Shown here: positions 33,573 to 44,544 of the stretch, piece by piece
How positions within the stretch are numbered: position 1 is the stretch's first letter
Layout: every line of letters begins with the position of its first letter
NCBI RefSeq assembly: GCF_017498525.1
Contig: NZ_CP071796.1
Location: 3,472,001-3,536,000, forward strand
Length of the DNA: 64,000 nt
Direction of reading: 5' to 3'
Origin: Ottowia testudinis
GTDB taxonomy: Bacteria; Pseudomonadota; Gammaproteobacteria; Burkholderiales; Burkholderiaceae_C
Made by a program: the position numbers and the translations under genes
Notes under the pieces: generated by a model
Database searches by the model: none
Told to the model about the DNA's origin: nothing
What the model saw: only the letters and a program-made list of their open reading frames with translations

Positions 33573-33616
33573 CGGAAACTCCTGAACAATATCGGGCCGT
33601 AGACAGCATGGTGTGC

Positions 33617-33643
33617 TGGCCTGTAGCTATTGATTGAATAGCA
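33617..33643. repeat. partial dispersed palindrome
   Basis: GGCCTGTAGCTATTGATTGA in the edd-gntR gap keeps only the outer AGCTAT and AATAG parts of the repeat. It is a half copy at best. Confidence 0.35.
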
Positions 33644-33651
33644 ATCGTGCA

Positions 33652-34674
33652 TCATGCGCTGTCCCGGACGACCAGGGTGTAGCCCACGTCCAGCGCGGCG
33701 GGGTGCACATCGTCGCCGCGGATCAGCGCCAGCAGGCGCTGCGCGGCCTGGGTGCCGATGTCGCGCCGCGGCGTGCGCACCGTGGTGAGGGGCGGCACCA
33801 TCTGGTCGCTGCCGGGCAGATCGTTGAAGCCGGCCACGGCCAGCCGCCCCGGCACGGCGATGCCGCGGCGCAGCGCCTCCAGCAATGCGCCTTGCGCCAG
33901 GTCGTCATTGCAGAAGAAGATGGAGTCCACGTCGGGCCGCTCGGCCAGCACACGGGCCAGCAGCTCGGCGCCCAGCGCCATGCTGGACGCGCGCGGGTCT
34001 TCGAACGACAGCCCGGCCGCGTCCAGGCCCGCCGCATGCAGCGCAGCCTGCCAGCCGCGCCGGCGCTGCAGCGTGCGCGCGTCCATCTGCACCGCCACGA
34101 AGGCAATGCGCCGCCGGCCGCGTTGAATGAGGTGCCGCGTGAGCGCGGCGGCGGCGGCGGTCTGCGAAAAGCCCACGCTGTGCACCCCGGCGCGGCGGCG
34201 CGTTTCCATCACGTGCACCACCGGCACGCCGCCGGCCACCAGGCGCTGCGTGGCGGCTGTCTGCCCGAAGCCGGTCAGCAGCAAGCCCGCCGGGCGGTGC
34301 GCCAGCTGCTCGCGCAGCAGTTGCTCTTCTTCGGCCGGGTCGTAGTGCGTCACGCCCATCAGCATCTGGAACCCAGCCGCGTGGAACACGGCTTGCGCGG
34401 CATCCACCAGTTCAATGAACAGCGCGTTGGACAGCAGCGGCACCAGCACCGTGACGTGCGCGCTGGTGCGCGAGGCCAGCGCGCGCGCTGCCGAATCGGG
34501 CACGTAGCCCAGCGCGGCCACGGCCTCTTGCACGCGGGCGGCCAAGGCGGGATCGACGCTGGCCACGCCGCGCAGTGCACGCGACACCGTGATGGGGCTG
34601 ACGCCCGCCCGCTCGGCCACGTGCGCCAATGTGACGCGGCCGGTGGCCCGGGACGGCTTGGATGAAGGGGGCAC
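33652..34674 (-). CDS. gntR: LacI-family regulator (GntR-like)
   Basis: The N-terminal helix-turn-helix VTLAHVAERAGVSPITVSRA and hinge GYVPDSAARALAS are LacI-type. They are followed by a periplasmic-binding-protein-like effector domain with FFCNDDLAQGALLE and RLAVAGFNDLPGSD. Its position between edd-eda and gntK-TRAP indicates a gluconate-responsive repressor like E. coli GntR. No ATG precedes the HTH. A GTG at 34674 gives the expected short N-terminus, and a TTG at 34716 is an alternative. The perfect palindrome at 34766 is the likely operator. Confidence 0.85.
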   Translation of the reverse strand: MPPSSKPSRATGRVTLAHVAERAGVSPITVSRALRGVASVDPALAARVQEAVAALGYVPDSAARALASRTSAHVTVLVPLLSNALFIELVDAAQAVFHAAGFQMLMGVTHYDPAEEEQLLREQLAHRPAGLLLTGFGQTAATQRLVAGGVPVVHVMETRRRAGVHSVGFSQTAAAAALTRHLIQRGRRRIAFVAVQMDARTLQRRRGWQAALHAAGLDAAGLSFEDPRASSMALGAELLARVLAERPDVDSIFFCNDDLAQGALLEALRRGIAVPGRLAVAGFNDLPGSDQMVPPLTTVRTPRRDIGTQAAQRLLALIRGDDVHPAALDVGYTLVVRDSA

Positions 34675-34765
34675 GCAACGAATCCGGTTGATGCAGGACA
34701 AGAACGGAACGATCAACCCGGACGGCGGGAAAACCCGCAGACCAGACGATGGCGTCCGGCTTTAG

Positions 34766-34777
34766 GATAGCGCTATC
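34766..34777. promoter_or_regulatory. candidate GntR operator between gntR and gntK
   Basis: GATAGCGCTATC is a perfect 12-bp palindrome with the central CG of LacI-family operators, between the divergent gntR (start 34674) and gntK (start 34805). A one-mismatch version precedes dctP2. Confidence 0.6.
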
Positions 34778-34804
34778 TCAAGCACGTTGGCAACCGGGTT
34801 TTCG

Positions 34805-35329
34805 ATGAGCAGTGTGGTGGTGATGGGGGTCGCGGGATGCGGCAAATCAACCGTGGCGCAGGCGCTGGCGCAGGCGCTGGGCTGGCCGCTGCTGGAAGGC
34901 GACGACTTTCACAGCGACGCCAGCCGCGCCAAGATGAGCCAGGGCGTGCCGCTGACGGATGCCGACCGCGCAGGCTGGCTGGAAACGCTGGCCGCCCATC
35001 TGGCGCTGGCGCGCGCCAACGGCCGCCCCCTGGTGCTGACCTGCTCCGCCCTCAAGCGCACCTATCGCGACCGCCTGCGCGCGGCCGACGCCGAACTGCG
35101 CTTTGCCTATCTGCAGATTGCGCCGGCCGATGCCCAGGCCCGCGTACAGGCGCGTGCCGCCGCTCACTTTTTTTCACCCACGCTGGTGGCCAACCAGTTC
35201 GCCACGCTGGAGAGCCCGGCAGACGAAGCCGGCGTGATTTGCCTGGACGCGCTGGCGCCCATCGATCAATTGCGCGACCACGCCATCCACGCCCTGGGCG
35301 CGGCAGCGCTCGCCGTGCAACGCGCCTGA
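34805..35329 (+). CDS. gntK: gluconokinase
   Basis: GntK phosphorylates gluconate to 6-phosphogluconate. The 174-residue protein has the P-loop VMGVAGCGKSTVA, EGDDFH and LTCSALKRTYRDRLR, as in E. coli GntK (175 residues). The ATG at 34805 is chosen over a TTG 18 nt upstream. It heads the operon gntK-dctQ-dctM-dctP, separated from dctQ by 4 nt, and its product feeds Edd. Confidence 0.94.
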   Translation: MSSVVVMGVAGCGKSTVAQALAQALGWPLLEGDDFHSDASRAKMSQGVPLTDADRAGWLETLAAHLALARANGRPLVLTCSALKRTYRDRLRAADAELRFAYLQIAPADAQARVQARAAAHFFSPTLVANQFATLESPADEAGVICLDALAPIDQLRDHAIHALGAAALAVQRA

Positions 35330-35333
35330 CGCC

Positions 35334-35840
35334 ATGGAACGCACTGCAACCCAACCTGCATCGTGGCCGCGCCGGCTGGTCTGGTCCTTCATGGCCGTGT
35401 GCCTGGGCGTCATGGCCACGCTGGTGTTCATCAATGTGGTGCTGCGCTACGGTTTTGGCACCGGCATCGCCGCCACCGAGGAACTGTCGCGCCTGCTGTT
35501 CGTGTGGATGGTGTTTGCTGGTGCGCTGGCGGCCTATCCGGCCGGCGAGCACATGGCCTTCACCAGCCTGGTGATGCTGCTGAGACATCGCCCCATGGTC
35601 ATGAAGGCCGCCACGGCGCTGATACGGCTGCTGGTCATCGTGGCTTGCGGGCTGCTGGCCTGGGGTGCGTGGCAGCAGGTGGTGGTGGGCTTGGGCAGCC
35701 ATTCCGTGGTGCTGAAATATTCCACCGCGCTGCTGCCGCTGCCCGCGCTGCTGTGCGCCGTGGGCATCGGCCTGATGGCGGTATGGGAGCTGGTGCGCGG
35801 CACGCCGCTCGATCTGGGCCACGGCGTGGAAGTAGAGTGA
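35334..35840 (+). CDS. dctQ: TRAP transporter small permease DctQ
   Basis: This is a 168-residue membrane protein with four helices. The family pattern FINVVLRYGFGTGI (helix 1) is followed by TEELSRLLFVWMVFAGA. DctQ pairs with DctM to form the permease. The gene starts 4 nt after gntK and ends 3 nt before dctM, so all are co-translated. Confidence 0.93.
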   Translation: MERTATQPASWPRRLVWSFMAVCLGVMATLVFINVVLRYGFGTGIAATEELSRLLFVWMVFAGALAAYPAGEHMAFTSLVMLLRHRPMVMKAATALIRLLVIVACGLLAWGAWQQVVVGLGSHSVVLKYSTALLPLPALLCAVGIGLMAVWELVRGTPLDLGHGVEVE

Positions 35841-35843
35841 ACC

Positions 35844-37136
35844 ATGACGCCTGAAGCGCTCGCCTTCATCGTTTTCATCGCCGGCATGCTGGTGCTGATG
35901 GGCATCGGCCTGAACATGGCGCTGGCGCTGCTGCTGACCGGCGCCGCCATGGCCTGGGCGCTGGGCTTCTGGGATACGCAGCTGCTGGCGCAGAACATGG
36001 TGGCCGGGGTGGACAGCTTTCCGCTGCTGGCGGTGCCGTTCTTCATCCTGGCGGGCGAGTTGATGAACGCCGGCGGCATCAGCCGCCGCATCATCGAGAT
36101 GGCGCAGGCCTGGGTGGGCCACATCCGCGGCGGGCTGGGCTATGTGGCCATCGGCGCCGCCGTGTTGATGGCCAGCATGAGCGGCTCGGCGCTGGCCGAC
36201 ACGGCCGCGCTGGCCACCATCCTGCTGCCCATGATGCGGCAGCAGGGCTACCCCATGCACACCTCGGCGGGGCTGATCGCCTCGGGTGGCATCATCGCGC
36301 CCATCATTCCGCCGTCGATGCCGTTCATCATCTACGGCGTCACCACCAACACCTCCATTTCACAACTGTTCATGTCGGGCATCGTGCCCGGCATCATCAT
36401 GGGCGTGGGGCTGATCGTGGCCTGGCGCTACGTGCTGCGCGATCTCACGCTGCCGCAGGGCCAGCCGCTGCCGATGGCAGACCGTTTCAAGGCCACGGGC
36501 CGCGCCTTCTGGGCGCTGCTGATGCCGCTCATCATCATTGGTGGCATGCGCACCGGCGTATTCACACCGACTGAAGCGGCGGTGGTGGCGGCCGTGTACG
36601 CCTTGATCATTGCCCTGTTCGTGCACCGCGAAATGAAGCTGCCGGCCATCGGCCCGGTGCTGGTGAACGCCGCGCGCACCACGGCGGTGGTGATGTTCCT
36701 GTGCGCGGGTGCCCAGGTGGCCAGCTACATGATCACGCTGGCCGACCTGCCCAGCGTGCTGACCAGCTGGCTCGGCCCGCTGGTGCAGCACCCCCGCGTG
36801 CTGATGGCGGCCATGATGATTGCGCTGGTGCTGATTGGCACCGCGCTCGATCTGACGCCCACCATCCTGATTTTTGCCCCCGTGATGCTGCCGATTGCCG
36901 TCAAGGCCGGCATCGACCCGGTGTATTTCGGGCTGATGTTCATCCTGAACGGCGCCATTGGCCTGATCACGCCGCCCGTGGGCACGGTGCTGAACGTGGT
37001 GGCCGGCGTCGGCCGGCTGTCGATGCACCAGGTCATCAAGGGCGTCAACCCGTTCCTGCTGGCCTATCTGGTCATCCTGACGCTGTTCACTGTGTTCCCG
37101 CAAATCGTCACCGCGCCGCTGCGCTGGCTGCACTGA
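35844..37136 (+). CDS. dctM: TRAP transporter large permease DctM
   Basis: This is a 430-residue, about twelve-helix sodium-driven permease of the DctM/SiaQM-M family. It has GIGLNMALALLLTGAAMAW, SFPLLAVPFFILAGELMN, SMSGSALADTAALATILLP, and the second half GLITPPVGTVLNVV. Together with DctQ and a DctP it would import a carboxylate. GntK in the same operon suggests gluconate. Confidence 0.93.
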   Translation: MTPEALAFIVFIAGMLVLMGIGLNMALALLLTGAAMAWALGFWDTQLLAQNMVAGVDSFPLLAVPFFILAGELMNAGGISRRIIEMAQAWVGHIRGGLGYVAIGAAVLMASMSGSALADTAALATILLPMMRQQGYPMHTSAGLIASGGIIAPIIPPSMPFIIYGVTTNTSISQLFMSGIVPGIIMGVGLIVAWRYVLRDLTLPQGQPLPMADRFKATGRAFWALLMPLIIIGGMRTGVFTPTEAAVVAAVYALIIALFVHREMKLPAIGPVLVNAARTTAVVMFLCAGAQVASYMITLADLPSVLTSWLGPLVQHPRVLMAAMMIALVLIGTALDLTPTILIFAPVMLPIAVKAGIDPVYFGLMFILNGAIGLITPPVGTVLNVVAGVGRLSMHQVIKGVNPFLLAYLVILTLFTVFPQIVTAPLRWLH

Positions 37137-37178
37137 CGCTTCTTCATTCACTCGCTTTCTTCCAAGGAGTCCTTCCGC

Positions 37179-38198
37179 ATGAAACCGATCCGCCGCACCA
37201 CCCTTGCCCTGGCCGCCGCCGGCCTGCTGGCTTCATCCTTTGCCGCCGTGGCGCAGGACATCAAGCCGCGCCTGATCCGCTTTGGCTATGGCCTGAACGA
37301 GCAGAGCAACCAGGGCCGCGCCACCAAGCTGTTTGCCGAGCAGGTTGAAAAACTCTCTGGCGGCAAGATGAAGGTACGCGCCGTGGGCGCCGCCGCGCTC
37401 GGCCCCGACACGCAGATGCAGCAGGCGCTGATCGGTGGCGCGCAGGAGATGATGGTCGGCTCCACCGCCACGCTGGTGGGCATCACCAAGGAAATGGCGC
37501 TGTGGGACACGCCCTTCCTGGTCAACAACGTGAAAGAGGCCGACGCGCTGCTCGACGGCCCCATCGGCACCAAGGTCATCAACAAGCTGCCCGAGAAGGG
37601 CCTGGTGGGTCTGGTGTACTGGGAAAACGGCTTCCGCAACCTCACCAACAGCAAGCGCCCCGTCACCAAGGCGGAAGACTTCGACGGCATCAAGCTGCGC
37701 GTGATGCAGAACCCGGTGTTCCTCGACACCTTCAAGACGCTGGGCGCCAACGCCGTGCCGCTGCCGTTCTCGGAGCTGTTCAGCGCGCTGGAGACCAAGA
37801 CGGTGGACGGCCAGGAGAACCCCTACAACACCATCTTGTCGAGCAAGTTCTACGAGGTGCAGAAGTACCTGTCCGTCACCAACCACGTCTACAGCCCGTG
37901 GATCGTGCTGGCCAGCAAGAAGTGGTGGGACACGCTGTCCAAGGACGAGCAGAACGTGCTGATGCAGGCCGCCAAGACCAGCCGCGACTTCGAGCGCAAG
38001 GACACGCGCGAGGAAGGCGCCAAGGCACTGGCCGACCTCAAGGGCAAGGGCATGCAAATCAATGAACTCTCGGCCGCTGAAGCCGGCCGCATGCGCGACA
38101 AGCTGACTAAGATCAACGCCACGGTGGCCGCGAGCGTGGGTATGGACTTGTGGAACGAGACGCAGGCCGAACTCAAGAAGATTCGCGGCGGCAAGTGA
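37179..38198 (+). CDS. dctP: TRAP solute-binding protein DctP
   Basis: This is a 339-residue periplasmic binding protein with a signal peptide ending FAAVAQ. It binds the ligand and hands it to DctQM. Family blocks are IRFGYGLNEQSNQGRA, KLRVMQNPVFL with the carboxylate-binding Arg, and VDGQENPYNTILSSKFY. CAAGGAG lies upstream of the ATG. It ends before a strong terminator. A close paralogue is encoded at 29866-30897. Confidence 0.94.
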   Translation: MKPIRRTTLALAAAGLLASSFAAVAQDIKPRLIRFGYGLNEQSNQGRATKLFAEQVEKLSGGKMKVRAVGAAALGPDTQMQQALIGGAQEMMVGSTATLVGITKEMALWDTPFLVNNVKEADALLDGPIGTKVINKLPEKGLVGLVYWENGFRNLTNSKRPVTKAEDFDGIKLRVMQNPVFLDTFKTLGANAVPLPFSELFSALETKTVDGQENPYNTILSSKFYEVQKYLSVTNHVYSPWIVLASKKWWDTLSKDEQNVLMQAAKTSRDFERKDTREEGAKALADLKGKGMQINELSAAEAGRMRDKLTKINATVAASVGMDLWNETQAELKKIRGGK

Positions 38199-38237
38199 TC
38201 AGCGCTGTGTAGCAAAGCACTTTCACAACAGCCATGG

Positions 38238-38260
38238 CCAGCCTTCGGGCTGGATTTTTT
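38238..38260 (+). terminator. terminator of the gntK-TRAP operon
   Basis: A CCAGCC-TTCG-GGCTGG hairpin is followed by ATTTTTT, 40 nt after the dctP stop. Confidence 0.85.
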
Positions 38261-38301
38261 GTGAGGCGTGTCCTCAAGCTCCGGCACAATCGGCGCTCGC
38301 C

Positions 38302-39177
38302 ATGCGCTACCGCAATCCGCCCCTGCCCGCCCGCGATGCCGTTGCCGATCTGAAGGCAGAACGGCGCGAGTTTTTGCAGTTGCTGGGCGTGGTCGCTCTG
38401 CTGGTAATCGGCCTGCTGTTCGTGCTGGATCGCATCGCGCTGTTTGCCGCGCCGCGCCTGCCGTTTGCCTGGGAAATGCAGGTGGCGCGCACGCTGCACC
38501 TGGATCAAATGGGCGCGCGCGCCATGGGCGGCAGCCGCCCGGTCGCGCCCGCGCGCCAGCGCGAGGTAGAAGTGGCCCTGCAGGCGCGCATCGACCGCAT
38601 CGCCAAAGCCAGCGGCGTACCGCCCGAGATGACGCTGACGGCGCACTACATCGACAACCCCACGGTCAACGCCTTTGCCACGCTGGGCGGGCACATCACG
38701 GTGTTGCAAGGCTTGCTGTCAAAGATTGAATTCAACGAAGAGCTGGACGCCGTGCTGGCCCACGAAATCGCCCATGTGCAGCACCGCCACATGGTCAAGC
38801 GACTGAGCCGTGGCCTGTCGATGGCGGCGGCGCTCGGCCTGGTGGGCATTCGCTCGCCCGCGCTCAACCGCTGGTTGATTGGTGATGCGCAGCAGTTGCA
38901 GCAACTGGCCTATTCGCGCGACGCCGAGCGCGAGGCCGACACCACCGCCCTTCAAGCCAGCCAGGCGATGCATGGGCATACAGGCGGAGTGGCGCGGCTG
39001 TTTGAACGCTTTTCAGCACTGCAACGCGAGCAAGGCAAAGCGGCCGGCGAATGGACGGCGTTTTTGCAGTCGCACCCCTTGCCCGCCGAACGCACAGAGC
39101 GCGCCCGCGCCAGCGGCCCGCCGCGCGCGCTGACGCCGCTGGACGCGGTGCTCAAAGCTCCTGCGGCCAAGCGTTGA
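38302..39177 (+). CDS. M48 family metalloprotease
   Basis: This is a 291-residue membrane-anchored zinc protease. It has one N-terminal helix (FLQLLGVVALLVIGLLFVL), and the zinc motif HEIAH lies in LDAVLAHEIAHVQHRHM. The third ligand Glu is in DAEREADTTALQ. NPTVNAFATLGGHITVLQG precedes the motif, as in M48 (HtpX/Ste24-like) proteins. The role is probably envelope protein quality control. Confidence 0.88.
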   Translation: MRYRNPPLPARDAVADLKAERREFLQLLGVVALLVIGLLFVLDRIALFAAPRLPFAWEMQVARTLHLDQMGARAMGGSRPVAPARQREVEVALQARIDRIAKASGVPPEMTLTAHYIDNPTVNAFATLGGHITVLQGLLSKIEFNEELDAVLAHEIAHVQHRHMVKRLSRGLSMAAALGLVGIRSPALNRWLIGDAQQLQQLAYSRDAEREADTTALQASQAMHGHTGGVARLFERFSALQREQGKAAGEWTAFLQSHPLPAERTERARASGPPRALTPLDAVLKAPAAKR

Positions 39178-39210
39178 GTGGCTGACGCCGCCGTTTTAAA
39201 GCAACCGGGA

Positions 39211-39262
39211 GTTTTCCGCGCATCCATAAAGCCAGATCAGCTGCCAAATCGATAGCGACATA
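39211..39262 (-). repeat. degenerate dispersed palindrome A
   Basis: This segment and the one at 39517-39562 share TTTCCGC, ATAAAGCC or ATCAAGCCAGA, CAGCT, and CAATCGATAG, and both resemble the main repeat family with a decayed core. Confidence 0.4.
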
Positions 39263-39390
39263 AAAGATGATCGCGCTGATTCAGACGGTGCGTGCGCAGC
39301 GCTCCCACGCGTTGGGTAAATACGAAAACCAATTGATTAGCCCTCTATCTCAGGTCAGGCCCGATGGCAACCCAGATGGCCATAAATTTC

Positions 39391-39463
39391 GTCATTGCCG
39401 CGCAGGCGGGAATCCATATCCGCAGGGCTTCAAAGAGGGAATTCCCGCCTGCGCGGGAATGAC
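39391..39463. repeat. inverted repeat with ATTCCCGC/GCGGGAAT arms
   Basis: Arms GTCATTGCCGCGCAGGCGGG-AAT and ATT-CCCGCCTGCGCGGGAATGAC match with one mismatch around a 27-nt spacer. The design resembles the dRS3-like repeats of Neisseria and many other proteobacteria. Confidence 0.75.
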
Positions 39464-39516
39464 GCAGGTGGGTGCTGCTCAAGCCTGAGGTATGGGCTTA
39501 ATCAGGAAAAACATGC

Positions 39517-39562
39517 GTTTCCGCACGTCTATCAAGCCAGAGCAGCTACTCAATCGATAGTA
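39517..39562 (-). repeat. degenerate dispersed palindrome B
   Basis: TCTATCAAGCCAGAGCAGCT followed by ACTCAATCGATAG. See the partner copy at 39211. Confidence 0.4.
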
Positions 39563-39626
39563 ATGGTGGACAAGATGCTGCGGCCTGGATACCTTGACGC
39601 CACACCCCCGCCCGCAGCGCCAGGGC

Positions 39627-40682
39627 TTACGGTCTTGACTGGTAGTACGCCCGATAGCGGTCGCGCAGGCTGTTGATGTCGTATTGGTCAAAGCCGAGCC
39701 AGCCACGCGCGATCAGCACATCCGCCGTCATGCCCGGCTTTTGCATGCCCCAATAATCCATGTAGTCGTCAAAGCGCACCGTTGGCCCTCGCCCGTCTTG
39801 CGGCTTCAGGCTGAAATCCTTTTGCAGCACGTAGGTGCGCGGCGCGGCGTCAAAGGCGGTGGCACCGTTGATGCGCAGCAGGCCGAAGTAAAGCGTGAAG
39901 GCGAGCACCGGCGCCGTGAGCACGGTCAGGAAAATCGTCACGCCCCAGCCCAGTTGGCGCCGCCGGCCATTCACGGCCAACAACACAGCCAGCACGCCGG
40001 CGGCGGGCAGCAACAGCGCCCACGGCGCGCCGCCGATGTAGCGCCAGGCGTGCTGCCAGAAAGCATCGGTCACCAATTCGCCCAGGCAATAGAACACGCC
40101 AGCGAACCAGCCCAGCACCCACCAGCGGCTGGCGGGGTTTTTCATCAGATCGGTCTGGCCGCTTTCGTGTTCGGTGATGGCGAGGTTGGGGCGGTGCTGC
40201 GCGCGGCTTTGCGCCACCGTGCCGGTGGCGGGAATGTAGGCGGTGCCGTAGGCCAGCACTTCGACTTGAGCCGCCTCGGCGCCTCGGCGTGAATCGGAAA
40301 TGCGTGAAGTGGAAAAGCGCACGTTGAAAATCATGCGCGCACCCTGATCGCGCGCGGCCTGCTTCATGCGCACCAGGGCGTGGCGGCGCGCGCGCTCCAG
40401 CATGTTTTCGTAAGAGCGGTAGTTACCGCCCACCACCTTGCGCAGCGAGGCGATCAGCAGGCGGAAAAAGTCCGATCCCACCACCACCGAGCCGCACACC
40501 AGCAACGGATCCATCGGGTGCGCCAGGCGCGGCGGACGCCGGCTGGCGAAGATCAGCACGTCAGCCAGGGCTTTTTCTTCTTCCTCGATCTGCTTAAGGT
40601 GCGCCAGTTCGTTGCGCCGCCCGCGCCAGAAGCCGATCACGGCCAGCACCAGAAAGACGCCGAGCTTGAGCAGGATTTCCAT
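39627..40682 (-). CDS. membrane protein with YbjQ-like domain
   Basis: This is a 351-residue protein. It has an N-terminal helix (LLKLGVFLVLAVIGFW), then a YbjQ/UPF0145-like region (VGSDFFRLLIASLRKVVGG, ALVRMKQAARDQGARMIFNV, VEVLAYGTA), three further helices around residues 190-265, and a C-terminal soluble part. It is encoded just downstream of a free-standing YbjQ protein, so the pair probably work together. The function is unknown. Confidence 0.7.
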   Translation of the reverse strand: MEILLKLGVFLVLAVIGFWRGRRNELAHLKQIEEEEKALADVLIFASRRPPRLAHPMDPLLVCGSVVVGSDFFRLLIASLRKVVGGNYRSYENMLERARRHALVRMKQAARDQGARMIFNVRFSTSRISDSRRGAEAAQVEVLAYGTAYIPATGTVAQSRAQHRPNLAITEHESGQTDLMKNPASRWWVLGWFAGVFYCLGELVTDAFWQHAWRYIGGAPWALLLPAAGVLAVLLAVNGRRRQLGWGVTIFLTVLTAPVLAFTLYFGLLRINGATAFDAAPRTYVLQKDFSLKPQDGRGPTVRFDDYMDYWGMQKPGMTADVLIARGWLGFDQYDINSLRDRYRAYYQSRP

Positions 40683-40719
40683 CGACGAAACCGCCGCGCG
40701 GTTGTGCGCGGGGGCAGCC

Positions 40720-41034
40720 TTATTCCAGCACCACGGCCGTGCCGTAGGCCAGGATTTCAGCAGCGCCGGCCGTCACCGCCGTGGTGGCGTAGCGCACGTT
40801 CAGCACGGCGTTGGCGCCCAGTTGCGTGGCGTGCGCAACCATGCGGTCGGTGGCCTGCTGGCGCGCCTCGCCCAGCAGTTCGGTGTAAGCCTTGAGTTCG
40901 CCGCCGGCGATGTTCTTCAGGCCCGCCATGATGTCGCGGCCAACATGCTTGCTGCGCACGGTGCTGCCTTCGACTACACCCAGGTGTTCCACCACGCGCC
41001 GACCCGGCACGATTTCCATGTTGCTGAGCAGCAT
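40720..41034 (-). CDS. YbjQ family (UPF0145) protein
   Basis: This is a 104-residue protein with MLLSNMEIVPGRRVVEHLG, GRDIMAGLKNIAGGELKAYT and GANAVLNVRY, then AEILAYGTAVVLE, the UPF0145 pattern. It would form a small pentamer-like beta/alpha fold. AAGGACGGGCA precedes the ATG at 41034, which was preferred over the ATG at 41064. It is cotranscribed with the membrane relative that follows. Confidence 0.85.
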   Translation of the reverse strand: MLLSNMEIVPGRRVVEHLGVVEGSTVRSKHVGRDIMAGLKNIAGGELKAYTELLGEARQQATDRMVAHATQLGANAVLNVRYATTAVTAGAAEILAYGTAVVLE

Positions 41035-41084
41035 TGCCCGTCCTTTTCCAACTTTGCGGGCCATTCTACGGATCGGTGCGGGCG

Positions 41085-41111
41085 AAAAAAAGCCGCTGAC
41101 GGGCAGCGGCT
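41085..41111 (-). terminator. terminator downstream of clpA
   Basis: On the minus strand AGCCGCTGCCCGTCAGCGGCT forms an 8-bp hairpin followed by TTTTTT, 26 nt beyond the clpA stop. Confidence 0.8.
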
Positions 41112-41136
41112 GGGATGGGCGATGCAGGCAGCGTTT

Positions 41137-43473
<2,337 letters not shown>

Positions 43474-43593
43474 GGTGTGTTTCCTTTAGCGCCTCAAGCT
43501 TACGACGGGCTCAAGGCTTCGACCGTCACAGTTGGGGGAAGTTCGGTGATATTCAACGCTCCGGCCTTCGCATCGATCTGCCGTGGGTTTGTC

Positions 43594-43962
43594 CTAGTCG
43601 ACCGGCTCGCTGACGCATTGCAGCGGGTGACCGTTCTGGCGCGCCGCGTCCAGCACCTGGTCGACCTTGGTGGCCGCCACGTCGCGCGAATACACACCGC
43701 ACACGCCTTTGCCGTCAAGGTGGATCTTGAGCATGATCTGGGTCGCCGCCTCGCGGTCCTTGCCAAAGAATTCCTGGATCACCACAACCACGAACTCCAT
43801 CGGCGTGAAATCGTCATTGAGCATCACCACCTGGTACATCTGCGGCGGTTTGACCTTTTGCGGCACGCGCTCGAGCACGACTTCGCCGCCATCGTCGGGC
43901 CGCCGCGCGGGTGCGATGGTGCCTGGCGTCTGCGGGGGGTTAGTCGGTTGGGATGTCGCCAT
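43594..43962 (-). CDS. clpS: ClpS adaptor
   Basis: ClpS binds N-degron substrates and delivers them to ClpA. The conserved core is [17 protein letters not shown], with the acidic residues for N-terminal residue binding, then [18 protein letters not shown]. The first about 35 residues are Pro-rich and unstructured. The start at 43962 gives [10 protein letters not shown]; an ATG at 43971 is possible. Confidence 0.93.
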   Translation of the reverse strand: MATSQPTNPPQTPGTIAPARRPDDGGEVVLERVPQKVKPPQMYQVVMLNDDFTPMEFVVVVIQEFFGKDREAATQIMLKIHLDGKGVCGVYSRDVAATKVDQVLDAARQNGHPLQCVSEPVD

Positions 43963-44177
43963 GAAAATCATTCTATAAGGGAGCCGACGCGCCGTTCGCG
44001 CGGGCAATCCGCCGGCCCTGCGCGACATGTGGGGACGCCGCAGCCGCATGCAAGGCGCACTCCTGCTCGCCCGCATCGCGTGCCCTGCTTGGCTCCACCG
44101 CAAGGGCGCGTGGTTGACAAGGGCAAAGTGGTTCCCGCACACTCCGGCCAGGACGGATGTAACAAGGAGAGAGCGGT

Positions 44178-44456
44178 ATGCCCAACGGAAAAGTCAAGTG
44201 GTTCAACGACCTCAAGGGGTTTGGTTTCATCGAGCCCGATGAAGGCGGCCCCGATGTGTTTGCGCATTTTTCGGCCATTGACATGGACGGCTTCAAGACC
44301 TTGAAGGAAGGCGCGCGCGTCAGCTACGAAGTCGACCAGGGCCCCAAGGGCTTGCTGGCCATGAAGATCCGCACCGAGGAAGGCGCCAACGTATTGCCCG
44401 GCCAGCTGCCGCCGGTGCAAGCGGGTGCGACCGACCCGGCGCCGCTGCCCAATTGA
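44178..44456 (+). CDS. cold-shock protein
   Basis: This is a 92-residue protein with the cold-shock fold and RNA-binding motifs KGFGFIEP (RNP1) and VFAHFS (RNP2). It has a C-terminal extension of about 25 residues beyond the usual 68, ending [19 protein letters not shown] precedes the ATG. It is divergent from clpS and followed by a strong bidirectional terminator. Confidence 0.93.
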   Translation: MPNGKVKWFNDLKGFGFIEPDEGGPDVFAHFSAIDMDGFKTLKEGARVSYEVDQGPKGLLAMKIRTEEGANVLPGQLPPVQAGATDPAPLPN

Positions 44457-44482
44457 TCGGGCCGCTGCGTCCAAAACAAAAC

Positions 44483-44507
44483 AACCCGGGCATGGCCCGG
44501 GTTTTTG
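44483..44507. terminator. bidirectional terminator between csp and icd
   Basis: A CCCGGGC-AT-GGCCCGGG hairpin is followed by TTTTT on the plus strand. On the minus strand, serving icd, the tail is TTGTTTTG. Confidence 0.8.
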
Positions 44508-44544
44508 TTGGGCGCCGCACCCCAGGTGCGCCGGGCCTGCTGGG

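Larger units (their letters stand above)
39178..39626. other. 449-nt repeat-rich intergenic region
   Basis: No gene is visible. The region holds two degenerate relatives of the dispersed palindrome (39211-39262 and 39517-39562) on either side of an inverted repeat with GCGGGAAT arms (39391-39463). Confidence 0.55.
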
